From Rhizobiales bacterium 62-17 (GTDB taxonomy: Bacteria; Pseudomonadota; Alphaproteobacteria; Rhizobiales; Beijerinckiaceae), in contig MKVW01000004.1 in the NCBI GenBank assembly GCA_001898965.1, forward strand, positions 475,307 through 539,306: 64,000 nucleotides of DNA. The letters are read 5' to 3'. Within the stretch, counting starts at the first letter, position 1. Each line of letters starts with the position of its first letter. Below, one piece after another: positions 1-8,133 of the stretch. The notes below the pieces were generated by a model. That model saw only the letters and a list, made by a program, of their open reading frames with translations. It was not told the origin of the DNA and searched no databases. A program made the position numbers and the translations under genes.

Positions 1-688
1 CTTGCGCCACCAGGTCTTCGCTGGGGCCCAGCACCACCGGCGGTCCATAGCGCTTGACATCCATCGGCGGCAAGTCTTTCGCCAACGGATCTTCCTGCAG
101 ACCGACGTCGAGATTGACGTAGACCGGACCCTTCGGCGTCGTCTCGGCGATCCAGCGCGCGCGCACGATGGCTTCGCGTGCCGCCGCCGGCGAACCCGGC
201 TGATCGTCCCACTTCACATAATTGCGGATCATCGACGCTTGATCGCGCGACGTATGAATCCATTCGATCCACGGCCGGCGGCGGGCAGCATCGAGATAGC
301 CCGTCGCACCCATGATCAGGACGGGCATGCGATCGCACCAGGCGTTGAAGATCGCCATCGAGGCATGCATCAGGCCGACATTCGAATGAACCGCGGCGGC
401 CATCGCCTTTTCAGTCACCTTGGCCCAGCCCTGCGCGATGTGAACGGCATGTTCTTCATGCAGGCACAGCAGCATCTGCGGCTTGGTATTGCCGAGATAG
501 TTGACGATGGAATCGTGCAGGCCGCGATAGCTGGCGCCCGGGTTGAGCGCGATATAGGGCACGTCCAGGTCGCGCAGCGTTTCGGCGACCACGTCGCTGC
601 CGAAGCTCGCCTTGGGCGCCAGCGGCCCCTTGGGATCCTCGACCCGCGCAACGTTATGGCCAGCGCCAGGGGTCATTTTATCGTCCAC
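1..688 (-). CDS. TPP-dependent enzyme (acetolactate synthase / benzoylformate decarboxylase type), 3' end outside window
   Basis: The first 229 codons of a thiamine-diphosphate-dependent decarboxylase or synthase read without a stop to the window edge. The visible part is the N-terminal pyrimidine-binding domain: the segment LCLHEEHAVHIAQGWAK carries the expected catalytic glutamate context, and GPVYVNLDVG is the usual end of that domain. I chose the GTG at 688 because a GGGAGG ribosome site lies about five bases upstream; an in-frame ATG at 676 is the alternative. It follows the Bug receptor on the same strand by 89 bases, so the two are probably one transcript, with the receptor capturing the substrate or a precursor. 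The substrate cannot be told from this fragment. Confidence 0.85.
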   Translation of the reverse strand, partial: MDDKMTPGAGHNVARVEDPKGPLAPKASFGSDVVAETLRDLDVPYIALNPGASYRGLHDSIVNYLGNTKPQMLLCLHEEHAVHIAQGWAKVTEKAMAAAVHSNVGLMHASMAIFNAWCDRMPVLIMGATGYLDAARRRPWIEWIHTSRDQASMIRNYVKWDDQPGSPAAAREAIVRARWIAETTPKGPVYVNLDVGLQEDPLAKDLPPMDVKRYGPPVVLGPSEDLVAQ

Positions 689-777
689 ACTTTCCTCCCA
701 TCTATTGATGCCGACGCCCGCGGGCGCGAATTCTGGTGCGGCCTCCGGCGACGCCGCACCAGCTATGCCTTGCAAAC

Positions 778-1737
778 CTATTGTGCCTCGATCTTGGCAA
801 GATCGATCAGCTTACGCCATTTTTCGATCTGTCCATCCCAATAGGCGTCGATTTTGTCGGGTGCCAAAGTAAAGGGCACGGAAGCGGCCGTTGCCAGGAA
901 TTTGGCGGTATCGGGCTCTTCCACCGCCTGTTTCATCCAACCGCGCAATTTATCGACGATCGGTTTCGGCGTCTTGGCCGGCGCCGCCAAGGCCATCCAG
1001 CCGGTCAGTTCATAGTCCTTCACGCCAGCCTCATCCATCGTGGGAATGTCGGGCGCAAAGGACATGCGCTGCGGTAAGGTAACGGCGAGGGCCTTGAGCT
1101 GGCCTCCGACGATCTGCCCCATGCCGAAGGGAGCATCGACAAACATGAAGTCGAGCACGCCATTGCCCAATTCGCGGGCAGCATCCTGTGTCGTTTTGTA
1201 GGGCACGTTCAGAGTATCGAGCCCCACCATCGACTTGTAGAGTTCACCCACCGCCATACCGGTAGAGCTACCTGATCCGTATTGGGCCTTGTCGCCCTTC
1301 TTTTTCAGCAAATCAGTCAGTTCGGCCACGGTCTTGACCGCGCTCTTGGGATTGACCGCCAGCAGGAAGCCATACTGGCTGCCGGGCGAGATCATCGTGA
1401 AATCCCGGCGGGCGTCGTAGTTCAGCTTTTTGTAGAGAAACATATTGGCCGAATAGACCGAGCTGGGCGCCCACATCAGCGTGTAGCCGTCAGGCGTCGC
1501 GCGAGCGACTTCCTGAGCCGCGATATTGCCATTGGCACCCGGCTTGTTGAGGACGACGATCGTTTGTCCCGACAACCGTTGCAATTTAGCCGCGAAAAAA
1601 CGGCCTGGAATATCAACGCCGCCGCCAGGCGGATAACCCATGATCAGTGAAATCGTCTTCGTTGGATAGTCTTGTGCCTGGGCGGGCGCTGCCACCATCG
1701 TCGCCAGACAGAATGCTATCGCATAACGGAATGCCAT
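778..1737 (-). CDS. Bug-family (tripartite tricarboxylate transporter) periplasmic substrate-binding protein
   Basis: A 319-residue periplasmic receptor with a signal peptide ending near AAPAQAQ, followed by the typical opening DYPTKTISLIMGYPPGGGVD of the TctC/Bug family. The mature length of about 300 residues is normal. The ATG at 1737 has GGAGG eight bases upstream; in-frame starts at 1740-1752 lie inside or before that site and are less likely. Bug proteins bind small carboxylates and pass them to TctA/TctB permeases, but no such permease is in the window, so this is an orphan receptor. It precedes the TPP enzyme on the same strand and is divergent from the UbiD gene. Confidence 0.9.
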   Translation of the reverse strand: MAFRYAIAFCLATMVAAPAQAQDYPTKTISLIMGYPPGGGVDIPGRFFAAKLQRLSGQTIVVLNKPGANGNIAAQEVARATPDGYTLMWAPSSVYSANMFLYKKLNYDARRDFTMISPGSQYGFLLAVNPKSAVKTVAELTDLLKKKGDKAQYGSGSSTGMAVGELYKSMVGLDTLNVPYKTTQDAARELGNGVLDFMFVDAPFGMGQIVGGQLKALAVTLPQRMSFAPDIPTMDEAGVKDYELTGWMALAAPAKTPKPIVDKLRGWMKQAVEEPDTAKFLATAASVPFTLAPDKIDAYWDGQIEKWRKLIDLAKIEAQ

Positions 1738-1975
1738 CCCCATTTCCTCCACATCTTTCGGGCGGGTTCCCCCCGCCGTTGCCGCCTTCTAGCCCAGGCA
1801 ATGGGAATATGGCTATGGCCGGCCGCAAAATTTCTCGCGCGACCAGCCAGGGAACGCCTGAAATATGTTGCACCCAGCCGCGATCCACTTCACAACGCCC
1901 GTCGTTTCGGATGTAGTCCCGTTGGATTTCGTCTTTTCATAAAAAAGAGCGGCCAGAGCCGCGTCGGAGGAAACA

Positions 1976-3523
1976 ATGACCATTTTGCAGAAAGCCGGCA
2001 CCGCGATCGACCTCGATCGCTACAGCTTGCGCCGGTTTCTCAAGGAAATCGAAGCACTCGGCGAACTGGAGACCCATGACGAGCCGGTCGATCTCGCCGA
2101 TCTTGCCCAGCATTTCGAAGGTTCGCCGAAAGCGGTCTATTTCCGCAAGGCAGGCCCCGAGGGTGCCGAACTGATCGGCAATGTCACCGCCAGCCGCGCC
2201 CGTATTGCCCGCGCTTTCAACACCACGCCGGATAAGCTGCTGCACGAAATTCTGCGCCGCCTCGACAACCGGCCGCAGATGATCGAGGTCAGCCGCGCCG
2301 AAGCGCCGGTGCAACAGGTGGTGCTGACAGGCGATGACGCCGATCTCACCCGCCTGCCGGCCCATCTCCAGCACGGCCTCGACGGCGCGCCCTATATCTC
2401 CGCCGGCGTCGACATCGTGCGCGATCCCGCCACCGGCCTCACCAATGTCGGCATGCGCCGTCTGATGCTGCGCGGCCGTCAGGAAGCCGGCGTCGACCTT
2501 CTGTCGCCCAGCGATCTCAAGGCGATCTACGAAGCCAGCGCCCGCCGCGGTGAGAAACTGCCGATCGCCTTCGTGCTTGGCGCCCATCCGGTCGATCATG
2601 TCTCGGCGGTGATGCGCCTGCCGATCGACGAAGTCGGCATCATGGCGTCGCTGCGCGATGGCCCGATGCCCATGGTCAAATGCATCACCAACGATCTGAT
2701 GGTGCCCGCCGACGCCGAAATGATCCTGGAAGGCTATATCGACGAGCGCGGCCATGTGGAGCCGGAAGGGCCCTATGGCGAATTTCTCGGCTACTATGGC
2801 GAGCTGAAGATGAATCCGGTCTTCCATCTGACCGCCATCACCAAGCGCAGCGACGCCTTGTTCCAGACCTCGACCATCGGCGGCCGCACGATGGATTGCA
2901 CCGACACCTCGCAGCTCAACGCCACCCGCGCCGAAGTGACCTTGTGGCGAGCATTGCAGACGGCCGTGCGCGAGCCCGTCGACATCAACGTGCTCACAGC
3001 CTCGGGCGGTGGCCTGCATGTGCGCGTGGCGATCCGCCAGCGCGTACCGGGCGAAGCCCGCAATGCCATCGCCGCCGTCTTCGGCTCGGTCTCCAACGCC
3101 AAACATGTCTGGGTGGTCGATCCCGACGTCGACATCCGCTCCGACGGCCAGGTCGACTGGGCAATGGCGACCCGCTTTCAAGCCGATCGCGATCTGGTCA
3201 TCCAGTCGGGTTTCCGCGCCATTCCGCTCGACCCGTCCCTGAATGGGGCCCGCACCGGCGCCAAGGCCGGCTTCGACTGCACCCTGCCCTTCGCCCAGAC
3301 CTTGGCCGGCCCGCCGATCATCCCCGAACCGCCGCGCTATGGCGGCAAGCGCTTCCCCAGCGTCGAGGCCGCCATTGAGGACGGCCCGAAGTTCTTCGAG
3401 GACCTGATGGCCGCCACCGGCAGCCGCGACGGCCGCGAAATCGTCCTGGTCCTGGAAAAACTGCGCCTGGCAGGCAAAGTCGGTCGCGACAAAGAGGGTC
3501 GCTGGATCCCGCACAAGACCTAG
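1976..3523 (+). CDS. UbiD-family prenylated-FMN-dependent (de)carboxylase
   Basis: A 515-residue member of the UbiD family, which decarboxylates or carboxylates aromatic and alpha,beta-unsaturated acids using prenylated FMN. The motif EPEGPYGEFLGYYG gives E264 and E269, spaced like the two catalytic glutamates of Fdc1, and N157 with R161/R162 matches the metal-binding asparagine and catalytic arginine region. Length is normal for the family. The start has a clear GAGGAAACA ribosome site. The gene is divergent from the Bug receptor and TPP enzyme, which suggests an aromatic or branched acid pathway. No UbiX-type prenyltransferase is in the window, so the cofactor must be made elsewhere. The exact substrate is unknown. 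Confidence 0.93.
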   Translation: MTILQKAGTAIDLDRYSLRRFLKEIEALGELETHDEPVDLADLAQHFEGSPKAVYFRKAGPEGAELIGNVTASRARIARAFNTTPDKLLHEILRRLDNRPQMIEVSRAEAPVQQVVLTGDDADLTRLPAHLQHGLDGAPYISAGVDIVRDPATGLTNVGMRRLMLRGRQEAGVDLLSPSDLKAIYEASARRGEKLPIAFVLGAHPVDHVSAVMRLPIDEVGIMASLRDGPMPMVKCITNDLMVPADAEMILEGYIDERGHVEPEGPYGEFLGYYGELKMNPVFHLTAITKRSDALFQTSTIGGRTMDCTDTSQLNATRAEVTLWRALQTAVREPVDINVLTASGGGLHVRVAIRQRVPGEARNAIAAVFGSVSNAKHVWVVDPDVDIRSDGQVDWAMATRFQADRDLVIQSGFRAIPLDPSLNGARTGAKAGFDCTLPFAQTLAGPPIIPEPPRYGGKRFPSVEAAIEDGPKFFEDLMAATGSRDGREIVLVLEKLRLAGKVGRDKEGRWIPHKT

Positions 3524-3608
3524 ACCGGTCGTCAACAGCCAGATCCCACGATCGCCGTAATATTGACATTGCCCGGCGCTTCGTTACGCCCTTGAGTTGA
3601 GGGTCCCC

Positions 3609-3653
3609 GGAGCGGGATGCGAAAAGTGGTCTCCGCCTTTCGCACGCCGCTCC
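3609..3653. repeat. Intergenic palindromic (REP-like) element
   Basis: Inverted repeat with two paired blocks: GGAGCG (3609-3614) with CGCTCC (3648-3653), and TGCGAAA (3618-3624) with TTTCGCA (3638-3644). The core resembles palindromic intergenic repeats of Hyphomicrobiales that contain a GCGGGATGCG-like arm. It lies between the UbiD gene and the next gene. No other copy was noticed in this window. Confidence 0.55.
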
Positions 3654-3684
3654 CATCACAGGAATCGGTCCGCGGAACCGACGC

Positions 3685-4500
3685 ATGCACATCCTGCGTA
3701 TCGTCCTGCTTGCCATCGCCTTGGTCGCCAGCGCCTATCTGAGCTGGCGCTTCTTCGATGGCGCGCTGAACTACCGCGAGGCCCAGCGCCTTGAGACGCA
3801 GCAGGCGGCTGACCAGCCGTCGGCGGCACAACTCGCCGAAGAGCGCACCGCGATCGCCAATCTGCTGACGCAGACGCCCGAATTCACCACCTATTTCGAC
3901 GCCATCCGCGCCGCCTATCCGGCCGACCACACCCGCATGTTCGACACATTCGCCGAGCGCGCCGCGCGTGGTCATCGCACCGGCACGCCCGACTTCTATC
4001 TGACCGAGGCGATGCGATCCCTGCGGCACAGCCGCGGCATCTTGGCGGCGAAAGCGTCCGACGCCGCCTTGCAGAATGTCTTCGACCGGCAATTCGACGT
4101 GTTGCGCGCCATGGAAGCGGCGGACCCGCAGGTCTGCGCCGATTTCCTGCATGGCGGCGCCGCGTCGGGCTTTTTCGATTTCGCCCAGGCCAATCGCCCG
4201 CTGATGGCGAAACTGGCGCAAGCCAACCTCGATGCGATGATCGACGGCCAGAAAAGCACCGACAAGCGCGAAGCCCCCAGCGACAGCGACTTCCGCACGC
4301 TGGAAGACGCGCTGCGCGCACGCGGCCTCGACACGCCCGAGATCGAATCCCTGCTCGATGCCCACACGCCCGATCCGCCCTTGCCCGATGCCACCATGTG
4401 TCGCGCCGGACGAATCTTTCTTGAGGCCTTGCGCGATCTGCCCGAGGACCTCAGACTGCGCGTCTATTCACTTGCCGTCGAGTTGCAGGCGCGCAGCTAG
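3685..4500 (+). CDS. Hypothetical membrane-anchored protein
   Basis: A 271-residue protein I do not recognise. Residues 5-25 form one hydrophobic N-terminal helix (ILRIVLLAIALVASAYLSW), acting either as an anchor or as an uncleaved signal. The rest is soluble, largely helical by composition and rich in Ala, Asp and Arg, with scattered cysteines (for example near PQVCADF and TMCRAG). Base composition and codon use match the high-GC neighbours, so it is probably a real native gene. Upstream lies the palindromic repeat, and downstream after 43 bases is DinB on the same strand. No function is proposed. Confidence 0.75.
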   Translation: MHILRIVLLAIALVASAYLSWRFFDGALNYREAQRLETQQAADQPSAAQLAEERTAIANLLTQTPEFTTYFDAIRAAYPADHTRMFDTFAERAARGHRTGTPDFYLTEAMRSLRHSRGILAAKASDAALQNVFDRQFDVLRAMEAADPQVCADFLHGGAASGFFDFAQANRPLMAKLAQANLDAMIDGQKSTDKREAPSDSDFRTLEDALRARGLDTPEIESLLDAHTPDPPLPDATMCRAGRIFLEALRDLPEDLRLRVYSLAVELQARS

Positions 4501-4543
4501 GGCATAAACGACTGAAGAGCAAAACGTCTAAGGGAGGGGCGAC

Positions 4544-5044
4544 GTGATCGACAAAGCCTATGTGATCACCATGGCGAAATACAATTCATGGCAGAACAAA
4601 AGCCTCTATGACGCTGCGGCAACCCTCTCCGATGAGGAGCGACGCCAGCAGCGCGGCGCGTTCTTTGGCTCCATCCACACCACGTTCAACCATCTGCTAT
4701 GGGCCGATCGCGTCTGGCTCGACCGCTTTCTCGGCGAAGGCGCTTTTCAAATGGCGCCCAAGGATGGGCTCGCCATGCATGACAGCTTCGACGAATTGAG
4801 CGACGTACGCCGCGCCACCGATACGAAGATCGAACGATGGGCCGAAGACCTCGATCCGAATTGGCTCAAGGGTGACCTATCGTGGTACTCGGGGTTGTTG
4901 AAGAAAGATATGTCGATGTCGAAACAGCATCTCATCGCTCACTTCTTCAATCACGAAACGCATCATCGCGGCCAAGTGCACGCCATGTTGACCATGGCCG
5001 GCGCCAAGCCGGAAGACACCGATCTGATGCTGCTGCGGGTATAG
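4544..5044 (+). CDS. DinB family protein
   Basis: A 166-residue four-helix-bundle protein of the DinB/YfiT superfamily, whose members bind a metal through three histidines and often act as thiol-dependent transferases or hydrolases. Visible metal-site candidates are H50 in SIHTTFNHLLWAD and the C-terminal cluster FFNHETHHRGQVH. Length is typical. The start is GTG at 4544 with a strong AGGGAGGGGC site just upstream. It is the last gene of normal base composition before the AT-rich pair that follows. The substrate is unknown. Confidence 0.88.
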   Translation: MIDKAYVITMAKYNSWQNKSLYDAAATLSDEERRQQRGAFFGSIHTTFNHLLWADRVWLDRFLGEGAFQMAPKDGLAMHDSFDELSDVRRATDTKIERWAEDLDPNWLKGDLSWYSGLLKKDMSMSKQHLIAHFFNHETHHRGQVHAMLTMAGAKPEDTDLMLLRV

Positions 5045-5068
5045 ACGCCTCAATCAAAAGGAAAGCAA

Positions 5069-5851
5069 ATGGGGGAAGAGAAGCGCAAACAGCGTGCGAA
5101 ATTTATCTACGGCACAACCACGAGCGCTGAAATCAAATCAATTGAGGTGATGTGCGATCCGTCAAAGGAACAATTTTCATTCGGAAACGGAGTGACCGAC
5201 TTCTATTCAGAAATGAGCTACGAGAGGGTAAAGGGCCCGAAGATTCTATCCCGTGTGCCAATGGCTAATGATCAGCTCCATTGGCGAGAGCATGAAGCCT
5301 TGAGGCAGAACTACGAGTTTGTCGTAGCTGTAGATACGAATACGATTTCCATAGATGGAAAACGAATATCTGTTACAGGCGTTACAATTGCGACACACTC
5401 AGCAGCAAATTTCTCCATCGAGTTAGGAGAATTCTGGGAGTTTGACGTACCCTTCTGCTTTGCTTTGACGGGAGTAAAAGAAAAGCCGGAGAACTTTGGA
5501 TGGGCGTACTCTTTGGAGCAGTTAGTTGCCCGAAAACTCATCACGCCGGCGACCAAAGTTGGTATGATAGTAGACTCTGATCTCGGCAATATTCCCGCTT
5601 ACAACGCCCGGAAAAAGGAATTCATATCCGGCAACCTTCTGCCACCAAGCGTGCAGCTTATCTACGCGAGCAGCGATGTCGGGATGGAAAGCATCGCAAA
5701 TAAGGCGCTGAAAACAGCAGATTCCGTATCGTCACAGATCATATCTGCTTTGCGGGCAGGAGCGATATCGCTAGGGCCTACCGAGGAGAACCCCTGGTAT
5801 GAATCGGCCCGTATTATTCTAGTAAATAAAAGGCTTGATACCCGCCTATAA
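5069..5851 (+). CDS. Unknown protein of AT-rich island; possible RNase H-like fold
   Basis: A 260-residue protein that I cannot assign to a family. Its codon use is visibly more AT-rich than the flanking genes, indicating recent transfer. Two predicted beta-strand segments end in acidic residues, VVAVDTN (D89) and VGMIVDSD (D169, D171). These are followed by LIYASSDVG (D203) and a helical stretch with KTAD (D218). This D...D...D spacing is reminiscent of RNase H-like nucleases, but that is inference from pattern only. It is 31 bases upstream of a gene with a HEPN-like motif, in the same orientation, and the two probably form one operon. The ATG has GAAAGGAAAG upstream. Confidence 0.7.
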   Translation: MGEEKRKQRAKFIYGTTTSAEIKSIEVMCDPSKEQFSFGNGVTDFYSEMSYERVKGPKILSRVPMANDQLHWREHEALRQNYEFVVAVDTNTISIDGKRISVTGVTIATHSAANFSIELGEFWEFDVPFCFALTGVKEKPENFGWAYSLEQLVARKLITPATKVGMIVDSDLGNIPAYNARKKEFISGNLLPPSVQLIYASSDVGMESIANKALKTADSVSSQIISALRAGAISLGPTEENPWYESARIILVNKRLDTRL

Positions 5852-5882
5852 AAATCGTCCGTGAAGCAGACAGGGGAAGCTA

Positions 5883-6395
5883 TTGGATCAATATGAATTC
5901 AACCCGAACAGGCAGCCGGAAGAGGCTCTTGTTGCCATTGGAGTCGCCTCTCTATCAATAGCACAGATCGAAGACCAAGTAAGAAATGCGATCGCCGGCC
6001 TAGCTGAAATTGATTACGAACTTGGTGGGGCGATGACGACTCATATCCCCTTTCAGACTTGCCTAGATATCCTTCTAACTATGGGCGACGTGGCGCTCGC
6101 CAAACCCGAGCCCCAAAACACACTAAAAAAGCTCGTTTCTACGCTGAAGGATGCGAACAAACGGCGTAACAAGCTTGTACATCGGCAATTAGCGACTCGA
6201 GAACGAGACAACACGCTTCATTTTATAGTTAGAAGCGCTCGTGGTTCATTTGTCGTCAGCACTGAGAAGACGAGCGTTCGCGCGCTTCAAGCAGACGCCG
6301 CCGCTATCTACAAAGCCAGCATGGAGCTTCAGAGCTTTATTTCGATACACAAGCTCGAACCTCCATTTGAGATGCATCGCGAGCTCAAACGGTAA
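5883..6395 (+). CDS. Unknown protein with HEPN-like R-x4-H motif
   Basis: A 170-residue, mostly helical, AT-rich gene of the same atypical composition as its upstream partner. Residues 95-100, RNKLVH, fit the R-x4-6-H signature of HEPN ribonucleases and of related HEPN-like helical proteins. The motif sits after a long helical segment, as in that fold. HEPN proteins commonly act as RNA-cleaving toxins or defence effectors, but the motif is short and can occur by chance. The start is TTG at 5883 with AGGGGAAG upstream; the nearby ATG is out of frame. No antitoxin with a known fold is visible unless the upstream gene serves that role. Confidence 0.65.
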   Translation: MDQYEFNPNRQPEEALVAIGVASLSIAQIEDQVRNAIAGLAEIDYELGGAMTTHIPFQTCLDILLTMGDVALAKPEPQNTLKKLVSTLKDANKRRNKLVHRQLATRERDNTLHFIVRSARGSFVVSTEKTSVRALQADAAAIYKASMELQSFISIHKLEPPFEMHRELKR

Positions 6396-6418
6396 GTCAA
6401 ACAGAATTGTGAAACGCT

Positions 6419-6718
6419 TCAGTTCTTCACTTCGTCGCACCGCAACGGGCCCCGCCACTGGCCGTAACGCCAGGGCCTGCGCCAGTCGGCACCCTCGGGC
6501 AAGGTTTCGGGCACCGGATCATAGCCCGCGGTGCCGCCGGGCCGGCAGCGACAGATGCGCGCCAATCCCATCCAGCCGCCTGGCCAGAAACCATGGGCCT
6601 GAATGGCTTCATCGGTGAATTGCGAACAAGTCGGCAGATGGCGGCACGTGCGCCCAACCAAGGACGACAGCGTGAGCTGATACGTCCGGATCAGAACATG
6701 GGCGGTGGAGCGCAGCAT
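6419..6718 (-). CDS. yidD: YidD membrane protein insertion efficiency factor
   Basis: A 99-residue protein of the YidD (haemolytic domain, DUF37) family, which aids YidC-dependent insertion of inner-membrane proteins. The diagnostic core is RTCRHLPTCSQFTDEA, then HGFWPGGWMGL, then RCRPGGTAGYDPVP. I chose ATG 6718, which has a GCGGAG site six bases upstream and gives the normal family length; a start at 6793 would add an Arg-rich leader overlapping the previous gene. It lies 19 bases downstream of the IscU-like gene on the same strand, an arrangement known in Hyphomicrobiales. Confidence 0.93.
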   Translation of the reverse strand: MLRSTAHVLIRTYQLTLSSLVGRTCRHLPTCSQFTDEAIQAHGFWPGGWMGLARICRCRPGGTAGYDPVPETLPEGADWRRPWRYGQWRGPLRCDEVKN

Positions 6719-6737
6719 GATCTGCTCCGCTTTACGA

Positions 6738-7205
6738 TCAACCTTGCAGGGCCGCGGCCGGCGCGGCGCCCGCCGATTGCGCTTCGATGGCATCGAGCGC
6801 CTTCACCACCGCATCGAAGGTCAGCAGGGTCGAGGCATGCCGCGCCTTGTAGTCGCGCACTGGTTCGAGCACGGCGATATCGGCCCATTTGCCGTCACGC
6901 GGCGGCGCGCCATTCTCCTTGAGCATCTTGCGAACGGTCTCGCGCAGCGCCCGCAGTTCCTGCGGCGTCGCGCCGATGATGTTGCGCGCCATGATCGATG
7001 AAGACGCCTGGCCGAGCGCGCACGCCTTCACATCGTGGGCGAAATCGGACACATGCCCATCCTTGAGATCGAGGTCGATCGTGACCGTCGATCCACAGAG
7101 TTTGGAATGGGCCGTGGCACTGGCTTGCGGATGATCGAGACGCCCCTGACGGGGAATATCAGCAGCCAGTTCCAAAATGCGCTTGTTGTAGACCTCGTTG
7201 AGCAT
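6738..7205 (-). CDS. IscU/NifU-like iron-sulfur scaffold family protein
   Basis: A 155-residue protein of the IscU/SufU-like family. Two of the three scaffold cysteines are seen: C37 in HSKLCGST and C62 in KACALGQASSS. The position of the third, normally in a HCS motif, reads RHAST (H123, A124), so cluster assembly by the usual three-cysteine site is not assured. The start is taken at the ATG giving MLNEVYNKRILEL, the usual N-terminus in this group; the reading frame stays open upstream, but that stretch has no family resemblance. It precedes yidD on the same strand and is divergent from folE, with about 250 bases between. Confidence 0.85.
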   Translation of the reverse strand: MLNEVYNKRILELAADIPRQGRLDHPQASATAHSKLCGSTVTIDLDLKDGHVSDFAHDVKACALGQASSSIMARNIIGATPQELRALRETVRKMLKENGAPPRDGKWADIAVLEPVRDYKARHASTLLTFDAVVKALDAIEAQSAGAAPAAALQG

Positions 7206-7459
7206 GGCAGGTGTGTCCGGATGACGCGCCTCGATCAAAATCCACGAAGCGGCCATCGAAAAAGCAGTTTGCGTTTCTATATAATTGCGCTGGTAGCCTT
7301 GTTTCAAGGCTTGAAGCACGGGCTACGAATGTAAAATACTGAAATACTTGTCGCTTCCTTCGTTACCGCATAGAAAGGAACGAAACGAGCAGAAAAGGTC
7401 AGTAGTCCCTCATACGGCATCCCCTTAGGATGCCCTGTCAACACACCCTAGGAGGCACC

Positions 7460-8113
7460 ATGGACGCCGTGGTTAAGACCTCGACCCATCAGCCAATCGA
7501 GGCACGTTCTACCTCACAGGCCGAAGCGTCGACCAAGCATACTCTGCGCCCCACACGCGAAGAGGCGGAAGAAGCCGTTCGCACGTTACTGCGCTGGGTT
7601 GGCGAAAATCCGGGCCGTGAAGGTTTGATCGATACGCCCAAACGCGTCGTCAAAGCCTATGAAGAATTCTTTCAAGGCTACAACCAGGATCCCGACGAAG
7701 TTCTCGACAAGGTCTTCGAAGAGGTCGACGGCTACGACGACATGGTCTTGGTGCGGGACATTCCTTTCTCCTCGCATTGCGAACATCACATGGTGCCTTT
7801 CGTCGGCACGGCGCATGTCGCCTATTATCCCAATGGCGGCGTCGTCGGTCTGTCGAAGCTGGCCCGCATTGTCGATGTTTTCGCGCGTCGCTTGCAGACG
7901 CAGGAGACCATGACGGCGCAGATCGCCGACGCGCTCGAACAGGCGTTGAAGCCGTTCGGCGTCGCCGTGCTCGTCGATGCGGAACATATGTGTATGTCGC
8001 TGCGCGGCGTGCGCAAGGCAGGCGCCTCGACGGTGACGAGCCGTTTCACCGGCCGCTTCCGCGACCCGGCCGAACAGGCCCGCTTCTTCACTATGGTGCG
8101 TGGCGCGCGCTAG
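7460..8113 (+). CDS. folE: GTP cyclohydrolase I
   Basis: A 217-residue cytoplasmic enzyme converting GTP to dihydroneopterin triphosphate, the first step of folate (and in some bacteria queuosine) synthesis. The zinc ligands and catalytic histidines are visible in [11 protein letters not shown] (C107, H109, H110) and [11 protein letters not shown] (C178). The first 35 residues are a variable extension common in alphaproteobacteria. ATG 7460 is set by a consensus AGGAGG six bases upstream. A short hairpin, GGCATCC/GGATGCC at 7416-7434, lies in the leader, of unknown role. The gene is divergent from the IscU-like gene. Confidence 0.97.
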   Translation: MDAVVKTSTHQPIEARSTSQAEASTKHTLRPTREEAEEAVRTLLRWVGENPGREGLIDTPKRVVKAYEEFFQGYNQDPDEVLDKVFEEVDGYDDMVLVRDIPFSSHCEHHMVPFVGTAHVAYYPNGGVVGLSKLARIVDVFARRLQTQETMTAQIADALEQALKPFGVAVLVDAEHMCMSLRGVRKAGASTVTSRFTGRFRDPAEQARFFTMVRGAR

Positions 8114-8133
8114 CACGCGACCACCGTCGGCTG

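Noticed and set aside
7206-7459. Possible riboswitch before folE
   Set aside because: Only a short seven-base hairpin near the ribosome site is present; nothing matches a known class.
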